DNA of 64,000 bases, taken from the NCBI RefSeq assembly GCF_900218015.1, contig NZ_UFQQ01000004.1, positions 62,001 through 126,000 on the forward strand, in the 5' to 3' direction. The notes beneath the pieces were generated by a model that was not told the DNA's origin, ran no database searches, and was given only the letters and a program-made list of their open reading frames with translations. Of the stretch, positions 8,474-18,421 are shown one piece after another. Numbering within the stretch: the first letter of the stretch is position 1; every line of letters starts with the position of its first letter. Position numbers and translations under genes: made by a program. The stretch comes from Rhodopseudomonas pentothenatexigens. GTDB lineage: Bacteria > Pseudomonadota > Alphaproteobacteria > Rhizobiales > Xanthobacteraceae.

Positions 8474-9373
8474 TCACACCGCGACCAGCAGCGCGACGCC
8501 GAGCACGATCAGGACGATGCCGATGATCTCGCGTGGCGCCACCGGCTGCTTGAACGAGTAGTAGGCTACGGCCTGCGCGAACAGCACCTCGATCAGCGCC
8601 AAAGTGCGGACATTGGCGGCGGCAGTGAGCGCAAACGCCAGGAACCAGAACTGCGATGCCGCCGCGCCAATGAAGCCGGCCAGCATCGACGGTCGCCATA
8701 GCCGCAGGATGTCGCGCAGCACCTGCGGCGCCCGCGCCAGCAGATAGATCGTCAGGACCAGAGTCTGCACTCCGAGCGCGAACACCAGGGTGAAGGTCGC
8801 GGCGGTGACGAAGGTCACGTCCGGCACCACGATGATCGCGCCGCGAAACCCGACCGCCGACAGCGCAAAGGCCGCGGCGGCGCCAAGGCCCAGCAGCGTC
8901 GGCCGGAGGCTGACGAGGCCGCGGGCGGCGCCCGGGCGCAGCGCTGTGACGACGACGCCGACGGTCGCGATCAGGATCGCCACGACCTTCCACAGGTTCA
9001 GGTGATCGCCGAGAAACACGAAGCCGAAGATCGCGGTCTGGATCGCCTCGGTCTTCAGATACGCGGTGGTGACGACGAACGAGCGTTCGTTCATCGCCGC
9101 CAGCATCATCCCGGTGGCGGCGATCTGCGACAGCGCGCCGAGCAGCAGCCACGGCCAGAATTCGAGACCCGGCCAAGTTACGCTGTCCCCGGTCGCCGCG
9201 ATCACGCCGGCGAAGAACAGCAGCGAGAACGGGAAGCCGAACAGGAACCGGATATTGGTGGCGCCCCAGGTGCCGAGAGGTCCGGTCAGCGAACGCTGCA
9301 TCGCGTTGCGCGCGACCTGGCCGAGCGCAGCGACGAGCGTGAAGGGAATCCAGAGTGAGGCGACGGTGAACAT
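8474..9373 (-). CDS. EamA family (DMT superfamily) transporter
   Basis: This 299-residue membrane protein has about ten predicted transmembrane helices and two EamA repeats, the standard DMT architecture. Conserved blocks are AAMNERSFVVTTAYLKTEAI in the first half and AAANVRTLALIEVLFAQAVA in the second. The substrate cannot be inferred. It converges on the half-size EamA gene with no bases between the two stops, and is divergent from the metallo-hydrolase gene at 9533. Confidence 0.87.
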   Translation of the reverse strand: MFTVASLWIPFTLVAALGQVARNAMQRSLTGPLGTWGATNIRFLFGFPFSLLFFAGVIAATGDSVTWPGLEFWPWLLLGALSQIAATGMMLAAMNERSFVVTTAYLKTEAIQTAIFGFVFLGDHLNLWKVVAILIATVGVVVTALRPGAARGLVSLRPTLLGLGAAAAFALSAVGFRGAIIVVPDVTFVTAATFTLVFALGVQTLVLTIYLLARAPQVLRDILRLWRPSMLAGFIGAAASQFWFLAFALTAAANVRTLALIEVLFAQAVAYYSFKQPVAPREIIGIVLIVLGVALLVAV

Positions 9374-9532
9374 GGCACGGGTGGCAGAAGGGACGCCGCA
9401 CCCTCGGCGATCGGGTCCGCCGCGGTCAACCGGAACCGGCTCATGCCTGCATTGCGGGATGCCGGTTTGCCGCTACACTCTGCGAGCAGGTCGCACGGAT
9501 GATCGTCGCAACGGCTTCCGAGGGAGCATCGC

Positions 9533-10357
9533 ATGGCGCGGACCTTGAAGTGGATCGTGGCGGTGGTGGTTGCCGCGGTGGGATCGGCAGCGGCGGCATC
9601 GGCGCAGGACGGCTTCCGCGGCAGCGAATGTCTGGCGATGGCCAGCGCACCGCCCCGGGCGACGCCGGTCAGCCTGCGCCGGACCGCCGCGACCGAGCAG
9701 GTGCTGATCACCTATCGCGGCCACTCCACCTACACGATCGAAACCCCGGGTGGCGTGATGATCGCCACCGACTACAGCGGCAGCTACGAAACCGGCCGCG
9801 TTCCCGACGTCGTCACCATGAACCGGGCGCATTCCACCCACTACACGCTGGCCCCCGATCCGGCGATCGCCCACGTGCTGCACGGCTGGGGCGAGAACGG
9901 CGAGGCGGCGCGCGTCCGGTTGCGGGTCGGCGACGCGATGATCCGCAACGTGACCACCGACATCCGCCGTTTCCGCTTCGACGACGGTTCCGGCGGCATG
10001 ATCAAGGACGGCAATTCGATCTTCATCTTCGAGGTCGCCGGGCTGTGCATCGGCCATCTCGGCCATCTGCACACTACGCTCGACGACAGCCACATCGCCG
10101 CGATCGGCCGGCTCGACATCGTGATGGTGCCGATCGACGGCAGCTACACGCTGTCGCTCGAAGGCATGTCGGATATCACCCGGCGCCTGCGCGCATCGGT
10201 AGTGTTGCCGATGCACCGCTTCATGACGCCGCTGGAGGATTTCATGCAGCGGATCGGCGCGTCCTTCGCGATCGATCAACGCAGCGAGCGCAGCTTGCGG
10301 ATCTCGCGCGACGCTCTGCCGAGCGTGCCGACGGTGATCATTTTGAAGGGTGTGTGA
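9533..10357 (+). CDS. Exported metallo-beta-lactamase-fold hydrolase (UlaG-like)
   Basis: This 274-residue protein has a clear Sec signal peptide (KWIVAVVVAAVGSAAAASAQ, cleavage near residue 25). The mature part resembles UlaG/L-ascorbate-lactonase-like MBL proteins: YRGHSTYTIETPGGVMIATD near the N-terminus, a FIFEVAGLCIGHLGHLHTTL strand-loop, and a late VLPMHRFMT. The canonical HxHxDH motif is not intact; the corresponding region reads MNRAHSTHYTL. Metal binding and activity are therefore uncertain. It is a single gene, divergent from the EamA transporter. Confidence 0.78.
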   Translation: MARTLKWIVAVVVAAVGSAAAASAQDGFRGSECLAMASAPPRATPVSLRRTAATEQVLITYRGHSTYTIETPGGVMIATDYSGSYETGRVPDVVTMNRAHSTHYTLAPDPAIAHVLHGWGENGEAARVRLRVGDAMIRNVTTDIRRFRFDDGSGGMIKDGNSIFIFEVAGLCIGHLGHLHTTLDDSHIAAIGRLDIVMVPIDGSYTLSLEGMSDITRRLRASVVLPMHRFMTPLEDFMQRIGASFAIDQRSERSLRISRDALPSVPTVIILKGV

Positions 10358-10362
10358 GGATC

Positions 10363-10456
10363 GTAGGGTGGGTCAGGCGCGTAGCGCCGTAACCCACCAT
10401 CTTCGGAACCGCGATGTGGAATCGGTGGGTTACGCGCTGAGCGCTAACCCATTCCA
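10363..10456. repeat. GTAGGGTGGGT / AACCCACC palindromic repeat
   Basis: This short interspersed element contains GTGGGTCAGGCGCGTAGCGCC followed by GTAACCCACC, and then GGTGGGTTACGCGCTGAGCGC followed by TAACCCA. It gives two stacked hairpins around GCGCGTAGCGCC and GCGCTGAGCGC. It is a different sequence family from the CCAGTAT and ATTCCGG repeats. It lies between two convergent genes and could end transcription of both. Confidence 0.75.
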
Positions 10457-10463
10457 CGGATTT

Positions 10464-11225
10464 CTACGGCGCCGGCTCGGCGACCATCATGTAGTTGACG
10501 TCCATGTCGGGTGACAGCTTCCAGCGGTCGGCGAGCGGATTGAACACCAGGCCGGACTGCTCGGTGACGGTGAGCTTGAGCCGGTTGAGGTGCTGCTCGA
10601 GCTCGGCCGGGGTGACGAACTTGTCCCATTGATGGGTGCCGCGCGGCAGCCAGCGCATCACATATTCGGCGCCGACGATGGCGAGCGCGAAGCTCTTCCA
10701 ATTGCGGTTCAGAGTCGCCACAACCATCATGCCGGTGGGCTTCATCAGCGCCGCGCAGCGCGACAGGAACGCGCCGACGTCGGTGACGTGCTCGATCACC
10801 TCCATCGCCAGCACGATGTCGAACCGCTCACGCGGGTCGATCTCCTCGACCATGACGTTGCGGTAGTCGATCGACAGATGCGACTTGTCGGCGTGCAGCT
10901 TGGCGGCCGCAATGTTGGTGGCGGAGGGGTCGATTCCGATCACCTGGGCGCCGAGCCGGGTGAACGGCTCGCACAGCAGGCCGGCGCCGCAGCCGATATC
11001 CAGCATCCGCAGACCTTCGAGGCAGCTCAGGCTCTTGGCATTTCGCTCGAATTTGCGGCAGGCGGCATCGCGGATGAAGCTGATCCGCAGCGGGTTGATC
11101 CGGTGCAGCGGCGCCATCCGCCCCGTGGGGTCCCACCACTCGGCCGACAGTTTGGAAAATTTCGCGATCTCGGCCGGATCGACGGTCGAGGCCGGCTGGC
11201 TCGGGGACTCGGGTTGCAGTGCCAT
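10464..11225 (-). CDS. ubiG: Ubiquinone biosynthesis O-methyltransferase
   Basis: UbiG carries out both O-methylations in ubiquinone synthesis (2-polyprenyl-6-hydroxyphenol and 3-demethylubiquinol) at the inner membrane. The 253-residue protein has the family hallmark WWDPTGRMAPLHRINPLR near the N-terminus, SAM motif I (MLDIGCGAGLLCEPF) and AMEVIEHVTDV. The ATG at 11225 gives the normal UbiG length. A TTG seven codons upstream is possible but less likely. It is transcribed divergently from lysC. Confidence 0.96.
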   Translation of the reverse strand: MALQPESPSQPASTVDPAEIAKFSKLSAEWWDPTGRMAPLHRINPLRISFIRDAACRKFERNAKSLSCLEGLRMLDIGCGAGLLCEPFTRLGAQVIGIDPSATNIAAAKLHADKSHLSIDYRNVMVEEIDPRERFDIVLAMEVIEHVTDVGAFLSRCAALMKPTGMMVVATLNRNWKSFALAIVGAEYVMRWLPRGTHQWDKFVTPAELEQHLNRLKLTVTEQSGLVFNPLADRWKLSPDMDVNYMMVAEPAP

Positions 11226-11415
11226 GGGGTGAGCGGTGCTCCTCAATGTCCTTGCCTCTCCGCCCGGCGAGCGACGGGCGGGTTGCGCCAGTTCCGCAGC
11301 CGTAACGCCCTTGCTTGCCCGAAACCGCGACGCTGTGTATACGCGCCACGCGGCTCCCGCCTGACGGATTCCGCGCCATCAATACTCGTTGTCTCCAAGG
11401 ATTGCACTATTCGTC

Positions 11416-12669
11416 ATGGGCCGGCTGGTGATGAAATTCGGCGGCACGTCCGTCGCCAATATCGAGCGCATCCAGAACGTCGCGCGCCATGTCAAACGCG
11501 AGGTCGACGCCGGCCACGAGGTGGCCGTGGTGGTGTCGGCGATGTCCGGCAAGACCAACGAGCTGGTGGCCTGGTGCACCGAAGCCTCGCCGCTGCACGA
11601 CGCCCGCGAATACGACGCGGTCGTGGCGTCCGGCGAACAGGTGACGTCGGGGCTTCTTGCAATTGCGCTGCAATCGCTCGGTATTCAGGCCCGGTCCTGG
11701 CAGGGCTGGCAGATCCCGATCCGCACCAGCGACGCCCATGCCTCGGCCCGGATCGTCGAGATCGACGGCAGCGAAATCATCAAGCGCTTCGCCGAGCGCA
11801 AGGAAGTGGCGGTGATCGCCGGTTTCCAGGGCATCCATGCCGAGACCGGCCGGATCACCACGCTCGGCCGTGGCGGCTCCGACACTTCGGCGGTGGCGAT
11901 CGCGGCGGCGCTGAGGGCCGATCGCTGCGACATCTACACCGATGTCGACGGCGTCTATACGACCGATCCGCGGGTGGTGCCGAAGGCGCGCCGGCTCGAC
12001 AAGGTGTCGTTCGAGGAGATGCTGGAGCTGGCCTCGCTCGGCGCCAAGGTGCTGCAGGTCCGCTCGGTCGAACTCGGCATGGTCCACAACATGCCGATCT
12101 TCGTCCGCTCCAGTTTCGACAAGCCCGAAGATATCGATCCGCACGGCACGCCGCCGGGCACGCTGATCAGCAGCGAGGAGGACTCCATGGAGAACCACGT
12201 CGTCACCGGCATCGCCTTTTCCAAGGACGAGGCGCAGATTTCGGTGCGCCGGATCGAGGACAAGCCGGGCGTGGCGGCGTCGATCTTCGGGCCGCTGGCG
12301 GATGCCAACATCAACGTCGACATGATCGTGCAGAACGTCTCCGAAGACGGCAAGACCACCGACCTGACCTTTACGGTGCCGGCCGCCGACTTCGCCCGCG
12401 CCAAGCAGACCATCACCTCGGCGCAGGACAAGATCGGCTATGCCCGCTTCGACAGCGAGACCGACGTCGCCAAGGTGTCGGTGATCGGCTCGGGGATGCG
12501 CAGCCACGCCGGCGTCGCCGCCCAGGCTTTCGCCGCGCTCGCGGCGCGCAACATCAACATCCGCGCCATCACCACCTCGGAAATCAAGTTCTCGGTGCTG
12601 ATCGATGCGGCCTACACCGAACTCGCGGTGCGGACGCTGCATACGCTCTATGGGCTGGATCAAGTTTAG
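11416..12669 (+). CDS. lysC: Aspartate kinase
   Basis: Aspartokinase phosphorylates L-aspartate, the first step toward lysine, threonine and methionine. The 417-residue protein has the kinase N-terminus MKFGGTSVANIERI, the GGSDTSAVAIAAAL active-site region and TDVDGVYTTDPR, then two C-terminal ACT domains (GVAASIFGPLADANINVD and GVAAQAFAALAARNINI) that usually mediate feedback inhibition. The ATG at 11416 is preferred over a TTG nine codons upstream. dapD and dapE of the same pathway lie at 34-36 kb. Confidence 0.96.
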   Translation: MGRLVMKFGGTSVANIERIQNVARHVKREVDAGHEVAVVVSAMSGKTNELVAWCTEASPLHDAREYDAVVASGEQVTSGLLAIALQSLGIQARSWQGWQIPIRTSDAHASARIVEIDGSEIIKRFAERKEVAVIAGFQGIHAETGRITTLGRGGSDTSAVAIAAALRADRCDIYTDVDGVYTTDPRVVPKARRLDKVSFEEMLELASLGAKVLQVRSVELGMVHNMPIFVRSSFDKPEDIDPHGTPPGTLISSEEDSMENHVVTGIAFSKDEAQISVRRIEDKPGVAASIFGPLADANINVDMIVQNVSEDGKTTDLTFTVPAADFARAKQTITSAQDKIGYARFDSETDVAKVSVIGSGMRSHAGVAAQAFAALAARNINIRAITTSEIKFSVLIDAAYTELAVRTLHTLYGLDQV

Positions 12670-13001
12670 AACAATTTTTCGGTGATTTGAGATCGCGCGC
12701 GGCGGCCGACGCCAGCTCGGCTGGCAGGCGTTTTGCTTGGCAAATCAAGCCTCAATTCGCTATACGGCCTGAGCGGCGGGACGTGCCGGCCGGCCGGCTG
12801 GCAATGCCGGCTTTGTTGCGTCGCGAAGGTTCGGCTAGGGACATTCGAGGCCTCGTGCTGCCGCTCGTAGGTGCGCGAAGCCCGCCGTGCCGAGCCCTCG
12901 GCTCGGGTTCGGATCAACGCCGAACCGTGAAGGTTTTTAGAGCTTTTCCGCTGGCGCTGCGGCGCGCCCGAGGGCAAGGCTCGCAGAGGAGATTGCGACC
13001 C
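12670..13001. other. lysC-ptsP intergenic region (332 nt)
   Basis: No supported gene lies here. It contains short GC-rich inverted repeats (GAGCCCTCGGCTC near 12891 and GCCGGCCGGCCGGC near 12787) and, at its end, AGAGGAGATTGCGACCC, a good ribosome-binding site for ptsP. It probably holds the ptsP promoter, but no convincing -35/-10 pair is visible. Confidence 0.5.
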
Positions 13002-15269
13002 ATGCGGAGCACGTCGGGCGGCCCCCGCGTCTTGCTGAGACGGCTCCGCGAAACCATGGCGGAGCAGGTCTCCGCGCAGGAGCGCCTCGACAAGATCGTG
13101 GTGCTGATCGCTGCCAACATGGTGGCCGAGGTGTGCTCGGTCTATGTGCTGCGGATCGACAACACCCTCGAGCTCTACGCCACCGAAGGCCTGAATCGCG
13201 AGGCGGTGCACCGCACCGTGCTGAACGCGCATGAAGGCCTGGTCGGTCTGGTCGCCTCGGAGGCGACGCCGCTGAACCTGTCGGATGCGCAAAGCCATCC
13301 GGCGTTTTCATTCCGGCCCGAGACCGGCGAAGAAATCTACCACTCGTTCCTCGGCGTGCCGATTCTCCGCGCCGGCAATACGCTCGGTGTGCTTGTGGTG
13401 CAGAACCGCGCCAAGCGCACCTATGTCGAGGAAGAAGTCGAGGCGCTGCAGACCACCGCGATGGTGCTCGCCGAGATGATCGCCTCGGGCGAATTGTCGG
13501 CGCTGGCGCAGCCCGGCGCCGAGCCGGCGGCGCGGCACTCGATCCACAAGACCGGCGCGGTGCTATCGGACGGCATCGCGCTCGGCCATGTCGTGCTGCA
13601 CGAGCCGCGCGTCGTCATCACCAATTACATTGCCGAAGACCTGCCGAAGGAAATCAAGCGGCTCGACACCGCGCTGGCGAAGCTGCGCGCCGACCTCGAC
13701 CGGATGCTGGAGCGCGGCGACTTCGCCGAAGGCGGCGAACATCGCGACGTCCTCGAAGCCTATCGGATGTTCGCCAACGACCACGGCTGGTCGCACAAGC
13801 TGCACGAGGCGGTCGCCACCGGTCTCACCGCCGAAGCCGCGGTCGAGCGCGTGCAGTCTGACACCAGGGCGCGGATGCTGCGCTCGACCGATCCGTATTT
13901 GCGCGACCGGCTGCACGATCTCGAAGACCTCGGCCACCGGCTGATGCGCCAGCTGGTCGGCCAGGATCATGCGCCGTCGCGCGAGCAGCTGCCCGACAAC
14001 GCCATCCTGATCGCCCGCTCGATGGGCCCGGCGGCGCTGCTCGACTACGACCGCAAGCGGCTGCGCGGCCTGGTGCTGGAGGAAGGCACCGCCAATTCCC
14101 ACGTCTCGATCGTGGCGCGGGCGCTTGGAATCGCCGCGGTCGGCGAGGTGCCGAACGCGCCAGGCATCGCCGATCCGGGCGACGCCATCATCGTCGACGC
14201 CACCTCGGGCTCGATCTATGTGCGGCCGTCGGCGGAGATCGAATCGGCCTATGCCGAGCGGGTGCGGTTCCGCGCCCGGCGTCAGGCTCAATATTCGGCG
14301 CTGCGCGACCTGCCTTGCGTCACCAAGGACGGTCAGCCGATCGACCTGATGATCAATGCCGGCCTGACCATCGACCTGCCGCATATCGAAGACACCGGCT
14401 CGTCCGGCATCGGCCTGTTCCGAACCGAACTGCAATTCATGGTCGGGCAGAGCCTGCCGCGCTCGTCCGATCAGCTGGCGCTGTATCGCGCCGTGCTCGA
14501 CGCTGCCGGCAGCAAGCCGGTGACCTTCCGCACCCTCGACATCGGCGGCGACAAGGCGCTGCCCTATATGGAGACGGTGGTCGAGGAGAATCCGGCGCTG
14601 GGCTGGCGCGCGATCCGGCTCGGGCTCGACCGGCCCGGCCTGCTGCGCAGCCAGATCCGCGCGCTGCTGCGCGCCGCCGCCGGGCGCTACCTGCGGGTGA
14701 TGTTTCCGATGATCTCGGAGGTTGCCGAGTTCGACGCCGCCAAGACCATCGTCGAACGCGAGCTGACCTATCTGCGCCAGCACGGCCACACCCTTCCGGA
14801 ACGGGTCGACGTCGGCACCATGCTGGAAGTGCCGGCGCTGCTGTATCAGCTCGACGAGCTGTTCAAGCGTGCCGACTTCGTCTCGGTCGGCTCCAACGAC
14901 CTGTTCCAGTTCCTGTTCGCGGTCGATCGCGGCAACTCGAAAGTGTCAGAGCGGTTCGACACGCTGTCGGCGCCGATCCTGCGGGCGCTGCGCGACATTG
15001 TCCGCAAAGCGCGGGCGGCGAAGCGCTCGCTGTCGCTGTGCGGCGAGATGGCGTCGCAACCGCTGGCGGCGCTGGCGCTGATCGCGATCGGCTACCGCTC
15101 GCTGTCGGTCTCGGCGCTGGCGCATGGTCCGGTGAAGGCGATGATTCTCGGTCTCGACCTCGCCAAGGCCGAGGCGATGATCGGCCCGCTGCTCGACGCG
15201 CCGGCCGGCAGCGTGTCGATCCGCGATCAGCTGACCGCATTCGCCGAGGCGCATCAGCTCGCCTTGTAG
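13002..15269 (+). CDS. ptsP: Phosphoenolpyruvate-protein phosphotransferase of the nitrogen PTS (EI-Ntr)
   Basis: PtsP takes phosphate from PEP and passes it through NPr to EIIA-Ntr, a regulatory cascade tied to nitrogen and potassium status. The 755-residue protein has an N-terminal GAF domain (about 20-160), a PEP-utiliser N-terminal domain, the phospho-histidine site GTANSHVSIVARALG with His367, and a C-terminal PEP-binding TIM barrel (GIGLFRTELQFM, MFPMISEV, VSVGSNDLFQF, LCGEMAS). The start is the ATG at 13002, 6 bases after GGAGATTG. The same frame is open far upstream without coding for the protein. PII-family enzyme GlnD, which often interacts with this cascade, is also encoded in the window. 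Confidence 0.96.
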   Translation: MRSTSGGPRVLLRRLRETMAEQVSAQERLDKIVVLIAANMVAEVCSVYVLRIDNTLELYATEGLNREAVHRTVLNAHEGLVGLVASEATPLNLSDAQSHPAFSFRPETGEEIYHSFLGVPILRAGNTLGVLVVQNRAKRTYVEEEVEALQTTAMVLAEMIASGELSALAQPGAEPAARHSIHKTGAVLSDGIALGHVVLHEPRVVITNYIAEDLPKEIKRLDTALAKLRADLDRMLERGDFAEGGEHRDVLEAYRMFANDHGWSHKLHEAVATGLTAEAAVERVQSDTRARMLRSTDPYLRDRLHDLEDLGHRLMRQLVGQDHAPSREQLPDNAILIARSMGPAALLDYDRKRLRGLVLEEGTANSHVSIVARALGIAAVGEVPNAPGIADPGDAIIVDATSGSIYVRPSAEIESAYAERVRFRARRQAQYSALRDLPCVTKDGQPIDLMINAGLTIDLPHIEDTGSSGIGLFRTELQFMVGQSLPRSSDQLALYRAVLDAAGSKPVTFRTLDIGGDKALPYMETVVEENPALGWRAIRLGLDRPGLLRSQIRALLRAAAGRYLRVMFPMISEVAEFDAAKTIVERELTYLRQHGHTLPERVDVGTMLEVPALLYQLDELFKRADFVSVGSNDLFQFLFAVDRGNSKVSERFDTLSAPILRALRDIVRKARAAKRSLSLCGEMASQPLAALALIAIGYRSLSVSALAHGPVKAMILGLDLAKAEAMIGPLLDAPAGSVSIRDQLTAFAEAHQLAL

Positions 15270-15323
15270 CGACGCGGCTGCTGTTGCCCGCTTCGCCGTT
15301 TCCGCGTTGATCCGAGATCGTCC

Positions 15324-16409
15324 ATGTCCACACTGCCCGAAGCCAAGCTCGACATCCTCCTCGCGCATCACGCCGCGCTCGAAGCGCAGTTGATGGGCCA
15401 GGTCGGCGCCGAGGACTACGTCCGCATCACCCGCGAGTTGTCGGAGCTGAATCCGCTGGTCGAGGCGGTGAAGAGCTATCGCCAGGTCCGCGACGAGCTC
15501 GGCGAGATCGATGAACTGCTGGAGGATCCGGCGACCGAGCCGGAGATGCGGACCATGGCCGAGGCCGAGCGCGATGCGCTCGACGCCCATCGCGACGAAC
15601 TGATCCAGCAGATCCGCATCGCGCTGCTGCCGAAGGACGCGATGGACGAGCGTAACGTGATGCTGGAAATCCGCGCCGGCACCGGCGGCGACGAGGCGTC
15701 TTTGTTCGCCGGCGACCTGTTCCGGATGTACGAGAAGTTCGCGGGCTTGCAGGGCTGGAGCGTCGAGGTGATCTCGGCGAGCGAAGGCACGGTGGGCGGT
15801 TTCAAGGAAATCATCGCCGAGGTGAAGGGCCGCGGCGCGTTCGCCAAGCTGAAGTTCGAATCCGGCGTGCATCGGGTTCAGCGCGTGCCCGACACCGAAA
15901 CGCAGGGGCGCATCCACACCTCGGCCGCGACCGTCGCGGTGCTGCCGGAGGTCGAGGACGTCGACGTCGACATCAAGCAGGAGGACCTGCGGATCGAGAC
16001 GATGCGGGCGCAGGGCGCCGGCGGTCAGCACGTCAACAAGACCGAATCGGCGATCCGGATCACCCATCTGCCGACCGGCATCGTGGTGATGATGCAGGAC
16101 AGCCGATCCCAGCACAAGAACCGCGCCTCGGCGATGAACATCCTGCGGTCGCGGATTTACGACGCCGAACAGCAACGGCTCGACGCGGCGCGGTCCGCCG
16201 AGCGCAAGGCGAAGGTCGGCTCCGGCGATCGCTCCGAACGCATCCGCACCTACAACTTCCCGCAGGGCCGCGTCACCGATCACCGGATCAATCTGACGTT
16301 GTACAAGCTGCCGCAAGTGATCGCCGGCGAAGCATTGGGCGAACTGATCGACGCGCTCACCACCGAGCACCAGGCAGCGCAGCTCGCCGAGCAGGGCAAC
16401 GCAGCGTGA
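15324..16409 (+). CDS. prfA: Peptide chain release factor 1
   Basis: RF1 recognises UAA and UAG stop codons and triggers peptide release. The 361-residue protein has the GGQ motif at residues 233-235 ([15 protein letters not shown]) and the codon-recognition tripeptide PDT within [18 protein letters not shown] (usually P-x-T). It overlaps prmC by 4 bases (GTGA). PrmC methylates the GGQ glutamine, so the overlap couples enzyme and substrate synthesis. Confidence 0.98.
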   Translation: MSTLPEAKLDILLAHHAALEAQLMGQVGAEDYVRITRELSELNPLVEAVKSYRQVRDELGEIDELLEDPATEPEMRTMAEAERDALDAHRDELIQQIRIALLPKDAMDERNVMLEIRAGTGGDEASLFAGDLFRMYEKFAGLQGWSVEVISASEGTVGGFKEIIAEVKGRGAFAKLKFESGVHRVQRVPDTETQGRIHTSAATVAVLPEVEDVDVDIKQEDLRIETMRAQGAGGQHVNKTESAIRITHLPTGIVVMMQDSRSQHKNRASAMNILRSRIYDAEQQRLDAARSAERKAKVGSGDRSERIRTYNFPQGRVTDHRINLTLYKLPQVIAGEALGELIDALTTEHQAAQLAEQGNAA

Positions 16410-17275
16410 GCGACGCGCCGACGGTCGCGTCCGCGCGTCGTCGTCTCGCCCGGCAGTTTCAGGACGCGGCGATCGAGTCCGCTGCGCTCGATGCCAGGTT
16501 ATTGGTCGGCGAGGTCACCGGGCTCGATCTCACCGGGCTGATTACGCAAGCCGACCGCGTACTGACGCATCAGCAGATCGAGCGGCTGCAGTCGTTCGCA
16601 GCCCGGCGGCTTGGCGGCGAGCCGGTGGCCCGCATCCTCGGGATGCGCGAGTTCTGGGGACTGCCGTTCGAGTTGTCGGCCGACACGTTGGTGCCGCGGC
16701 CGGACACCGAGACGGTGGTCGAGGCAACACTCGCTTTTCTCGCCGAACGAGGTGCAGCCGCGCCGCGGATTCTCGATATCGGCACCGGCAGCGGCGCGAT
16801 CCTGCTGGCGCTGCTCTACGAACGGCCCGATGCCGTCGGCGTCGCGACCGACATCAGCCTTGGCGCGCTTCGCACTGCACGCTGCAACGCGCAGCGCCTC
16901 GGTCTTGCCGATCGCGTCTGCTTCGTCGCCTGCGACTACACTGCGGCGCTGCGCGGCCCTTTCGACCTGATCGTCTCCAATCCGCCGTATATTCCAGGTA
17001 CTGAGATTGCGGCGCTCGACCGCGAGGTGCGGGAGCACGATCCGCGCCGGGCGCTGGACGGCGGCGCCGACGGGCTGGACGCCTACCGGAAAATCATCCC
17101 CGAATCGGTCCGGCTGCTGCAACCAGACGGCGCGCTGACGGTTGAAATCGGACAGGGCCAGGAGGCCGACGTGAGCGCCCTGATGCAGGCTGCGGGGTTA
17201 ACCGTCTCCGACCCGTTCCGGGCTGATTTGTCAGGGATTTTCCGGTCCGTGACCGGGCGTCTCGCAGTCGCGTGA
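16406..17275 (+). CDS. prmC: Release factor glutamine N5-methyltransferase
   Basis: PrmC methylates the glutamine of the GGQ motif in RF1 and RF2. The 289-residue protein has an N-terminal helical domain (about 1-85), the SAM loop [15 protein letters not shown] and the catalytic NPPY at residues 192-195 (VSNPPYIPG). The GTG start at 16406 lies inside the prfA stop codon. Length and motifs are standard. Confidence 0.96.
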   Translation: MSDAPTVASARRRLARQFQDAAIESAALDARLLVGEVTGLDLTGLITQADRVLTHQQIERLQSFAARRLGGEPVARILGMREFWGLPFELSADTLVPRPDTETVVEATLAFLAERGAAAPRILDIGTGSGAILLALLYERPDAVGVATDISLGALRTARCNAQRLGLADRVCFVACDYTAALRGPFDLIVSNPPYIPGTEIAALDREVREHDPRRALDGGADGLDAYRKIIPESVRLLQPDGALTVEIGQGQEADVSALMQAAGLTVSDPFRADLSGIFRSVTGRLAVA

Positions 17276-17728
17276 TATCGGAACAAATTGCAAAAAACCG
17301 CTTGGAATATCGACCGAGAGCGACTACGTTCCGCACCAGATATCGGTCAGAGCGGCTGGCCCCGCGGTGCAGCGGGGATCTGTTGTTCTCTACGAGAGCC
17401 CCTGACCGAAAGGGTTCCATAGTGCGGTTTCGATCAAGCGCGATAGGCCGGTAGCCGCGCAGCTTTCGACCGCAAAGCGAACGAAAGCCTGAACGATTCA
17501 CGCTTGAAGACCTCACGCGCGAGAAGCTGAGCCTCGTTGCACAGGCTCATTGAGTTGGTCTGGCTGGGCGCGGCACGACGGCCCGCCGGAGTTGGGGAAC
17601 GCGTCTTTGTTGAGCGCGACATACGGCACTAAGCGACCACAGACTGAAGGACTGTTCGAAGAGGCGTAGTGTGACCTGCGTCAGGCGCAGCCATGCCTTG
17701 CAAAAGAGGTTCGGTAAGAAGGTAGGAC
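17276..17728. other. Long prmC-DUF4167 intergenic region (453 nt)
   Basis: No supported coding sequence is seen. The first 60 bases are AT-richer than their surroundings. Local hairpins include CCCCGC-GGTGCA-GCGGGG near 17360 and CCCTGACCGAAAGGG near 17399. The region ends with GAAGGTAGGAC before the ATG at 17729, a good ribosome-binding site. It may be a long 5' leader of the DUF4167 gene or carry a small RNA; the sequence alone does not decide. Confidence 0.4.
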
Positions 17729-18421
17729 ATGAGAAACGGGCAGAACAATAAGCGGCTGCGTAACCGGAATAACGGCGGCAATAACAACAACAATCGACGC
17801 GGCCAGAATCCGATGACCCGGGTGTTCGAATCGAACGGTCCCGATATCAAGATCCGCGGCACCGCTTCTCACATCGCCGAGAAATACGTCCAGCTCGCCC
17901 GCGACGCCCGCTCCTCGGGCGATCCTGTCGCGGCTGAAAACTACTATCAGCACGCCGAGCACTACTTTCGGCTGATCGCAGCGGCCCAGGAGCAGTTTCG
18001 GCAGAATCAGCCGCAGCCGCGGATTGACAACGACACGCTGGACACCGACGACGGCGAAGACGGCGAGTTTTCCAATTTCGGCGCCGAGCCCGGCTTGGTG
18101 CCGGTGCAGCAGGCGCAACCGTTTCAACCGCGCGAGCAGCCGCAGCCTTACCAGCCGCGCGAGCAGCCGCAGCCGCGCGAGCATCGCCCCCAGCCGCAAT
18201 TCGTTCCGCGCGAGCAGCCGCAGCCGATCGCGGAGGGCGTCGACCGCCTGCCGTCCTTCATCACCGGGCCGCAGCCGGCGCTCGGCCCCAACGCTTTCGA
18301 TGCCAATGGCGGCGGCGAGCGGTTTCCGCCGCGCCGTCGGCGCCGTCCGCGCGGCGAGCCCGCCGCGGCACAGGCCGCCGCCCCGGCGCCGTCGGGTGAG
18401 GATGCCGGCGCCGGCGAGTAA
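17729..18421 (+). CDS. DUF4167 family protein, low-complexity and likely nucleic-acid binding
   Basis: This 230-residue protein has one conserved domain between disordered tails. The N-terminus is Asn/Arg/Gly-rich (NNGGNNNNNRRGQN). The conserved block is FESNGPDIKIRGTASHIAEK through AENYYQHAEHYFRLI (about residues 33-90). It is followed by a Pro/Gln region with REQPQP repeated four times with variations, then an Arg cluster PPRRRRRPRG and an acidic-Ala tail. The composition resembles RNA-binding proteins, but no function is established. A long untranslated leader precedes it, and RF1/PrmC genes are upstream. Confidence 0.88.
   Translation: MRNGQNNKRLRNRNNGGNNNNNRRGQNPMTRVFESNGPDIKIRGTASHIAEKYVQLARDARSSGDPVAAENYYQHAEHYFRLIAAAQEQFRQNQPQPRIDNDTLDTDDGEDGEFSNFGAEPGLVPVQQAQPFQPREQPQPYQPREQPQPREHRPQPQFVPREQPQPIAEGVDRLPSFITGPQPALGPNAFDANGGGERFPPRRRRRPRGEPAAAQAAAPAPSGEDAGAGE

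Noticed and set aside
10590-13001. Long upstream extension of the ptsP reading frame
   Set aside because: It reads antisense through ubiG and out of frame through lysC. The PtsP family N-terminus and a ribosome-binding site place the start at 13002.
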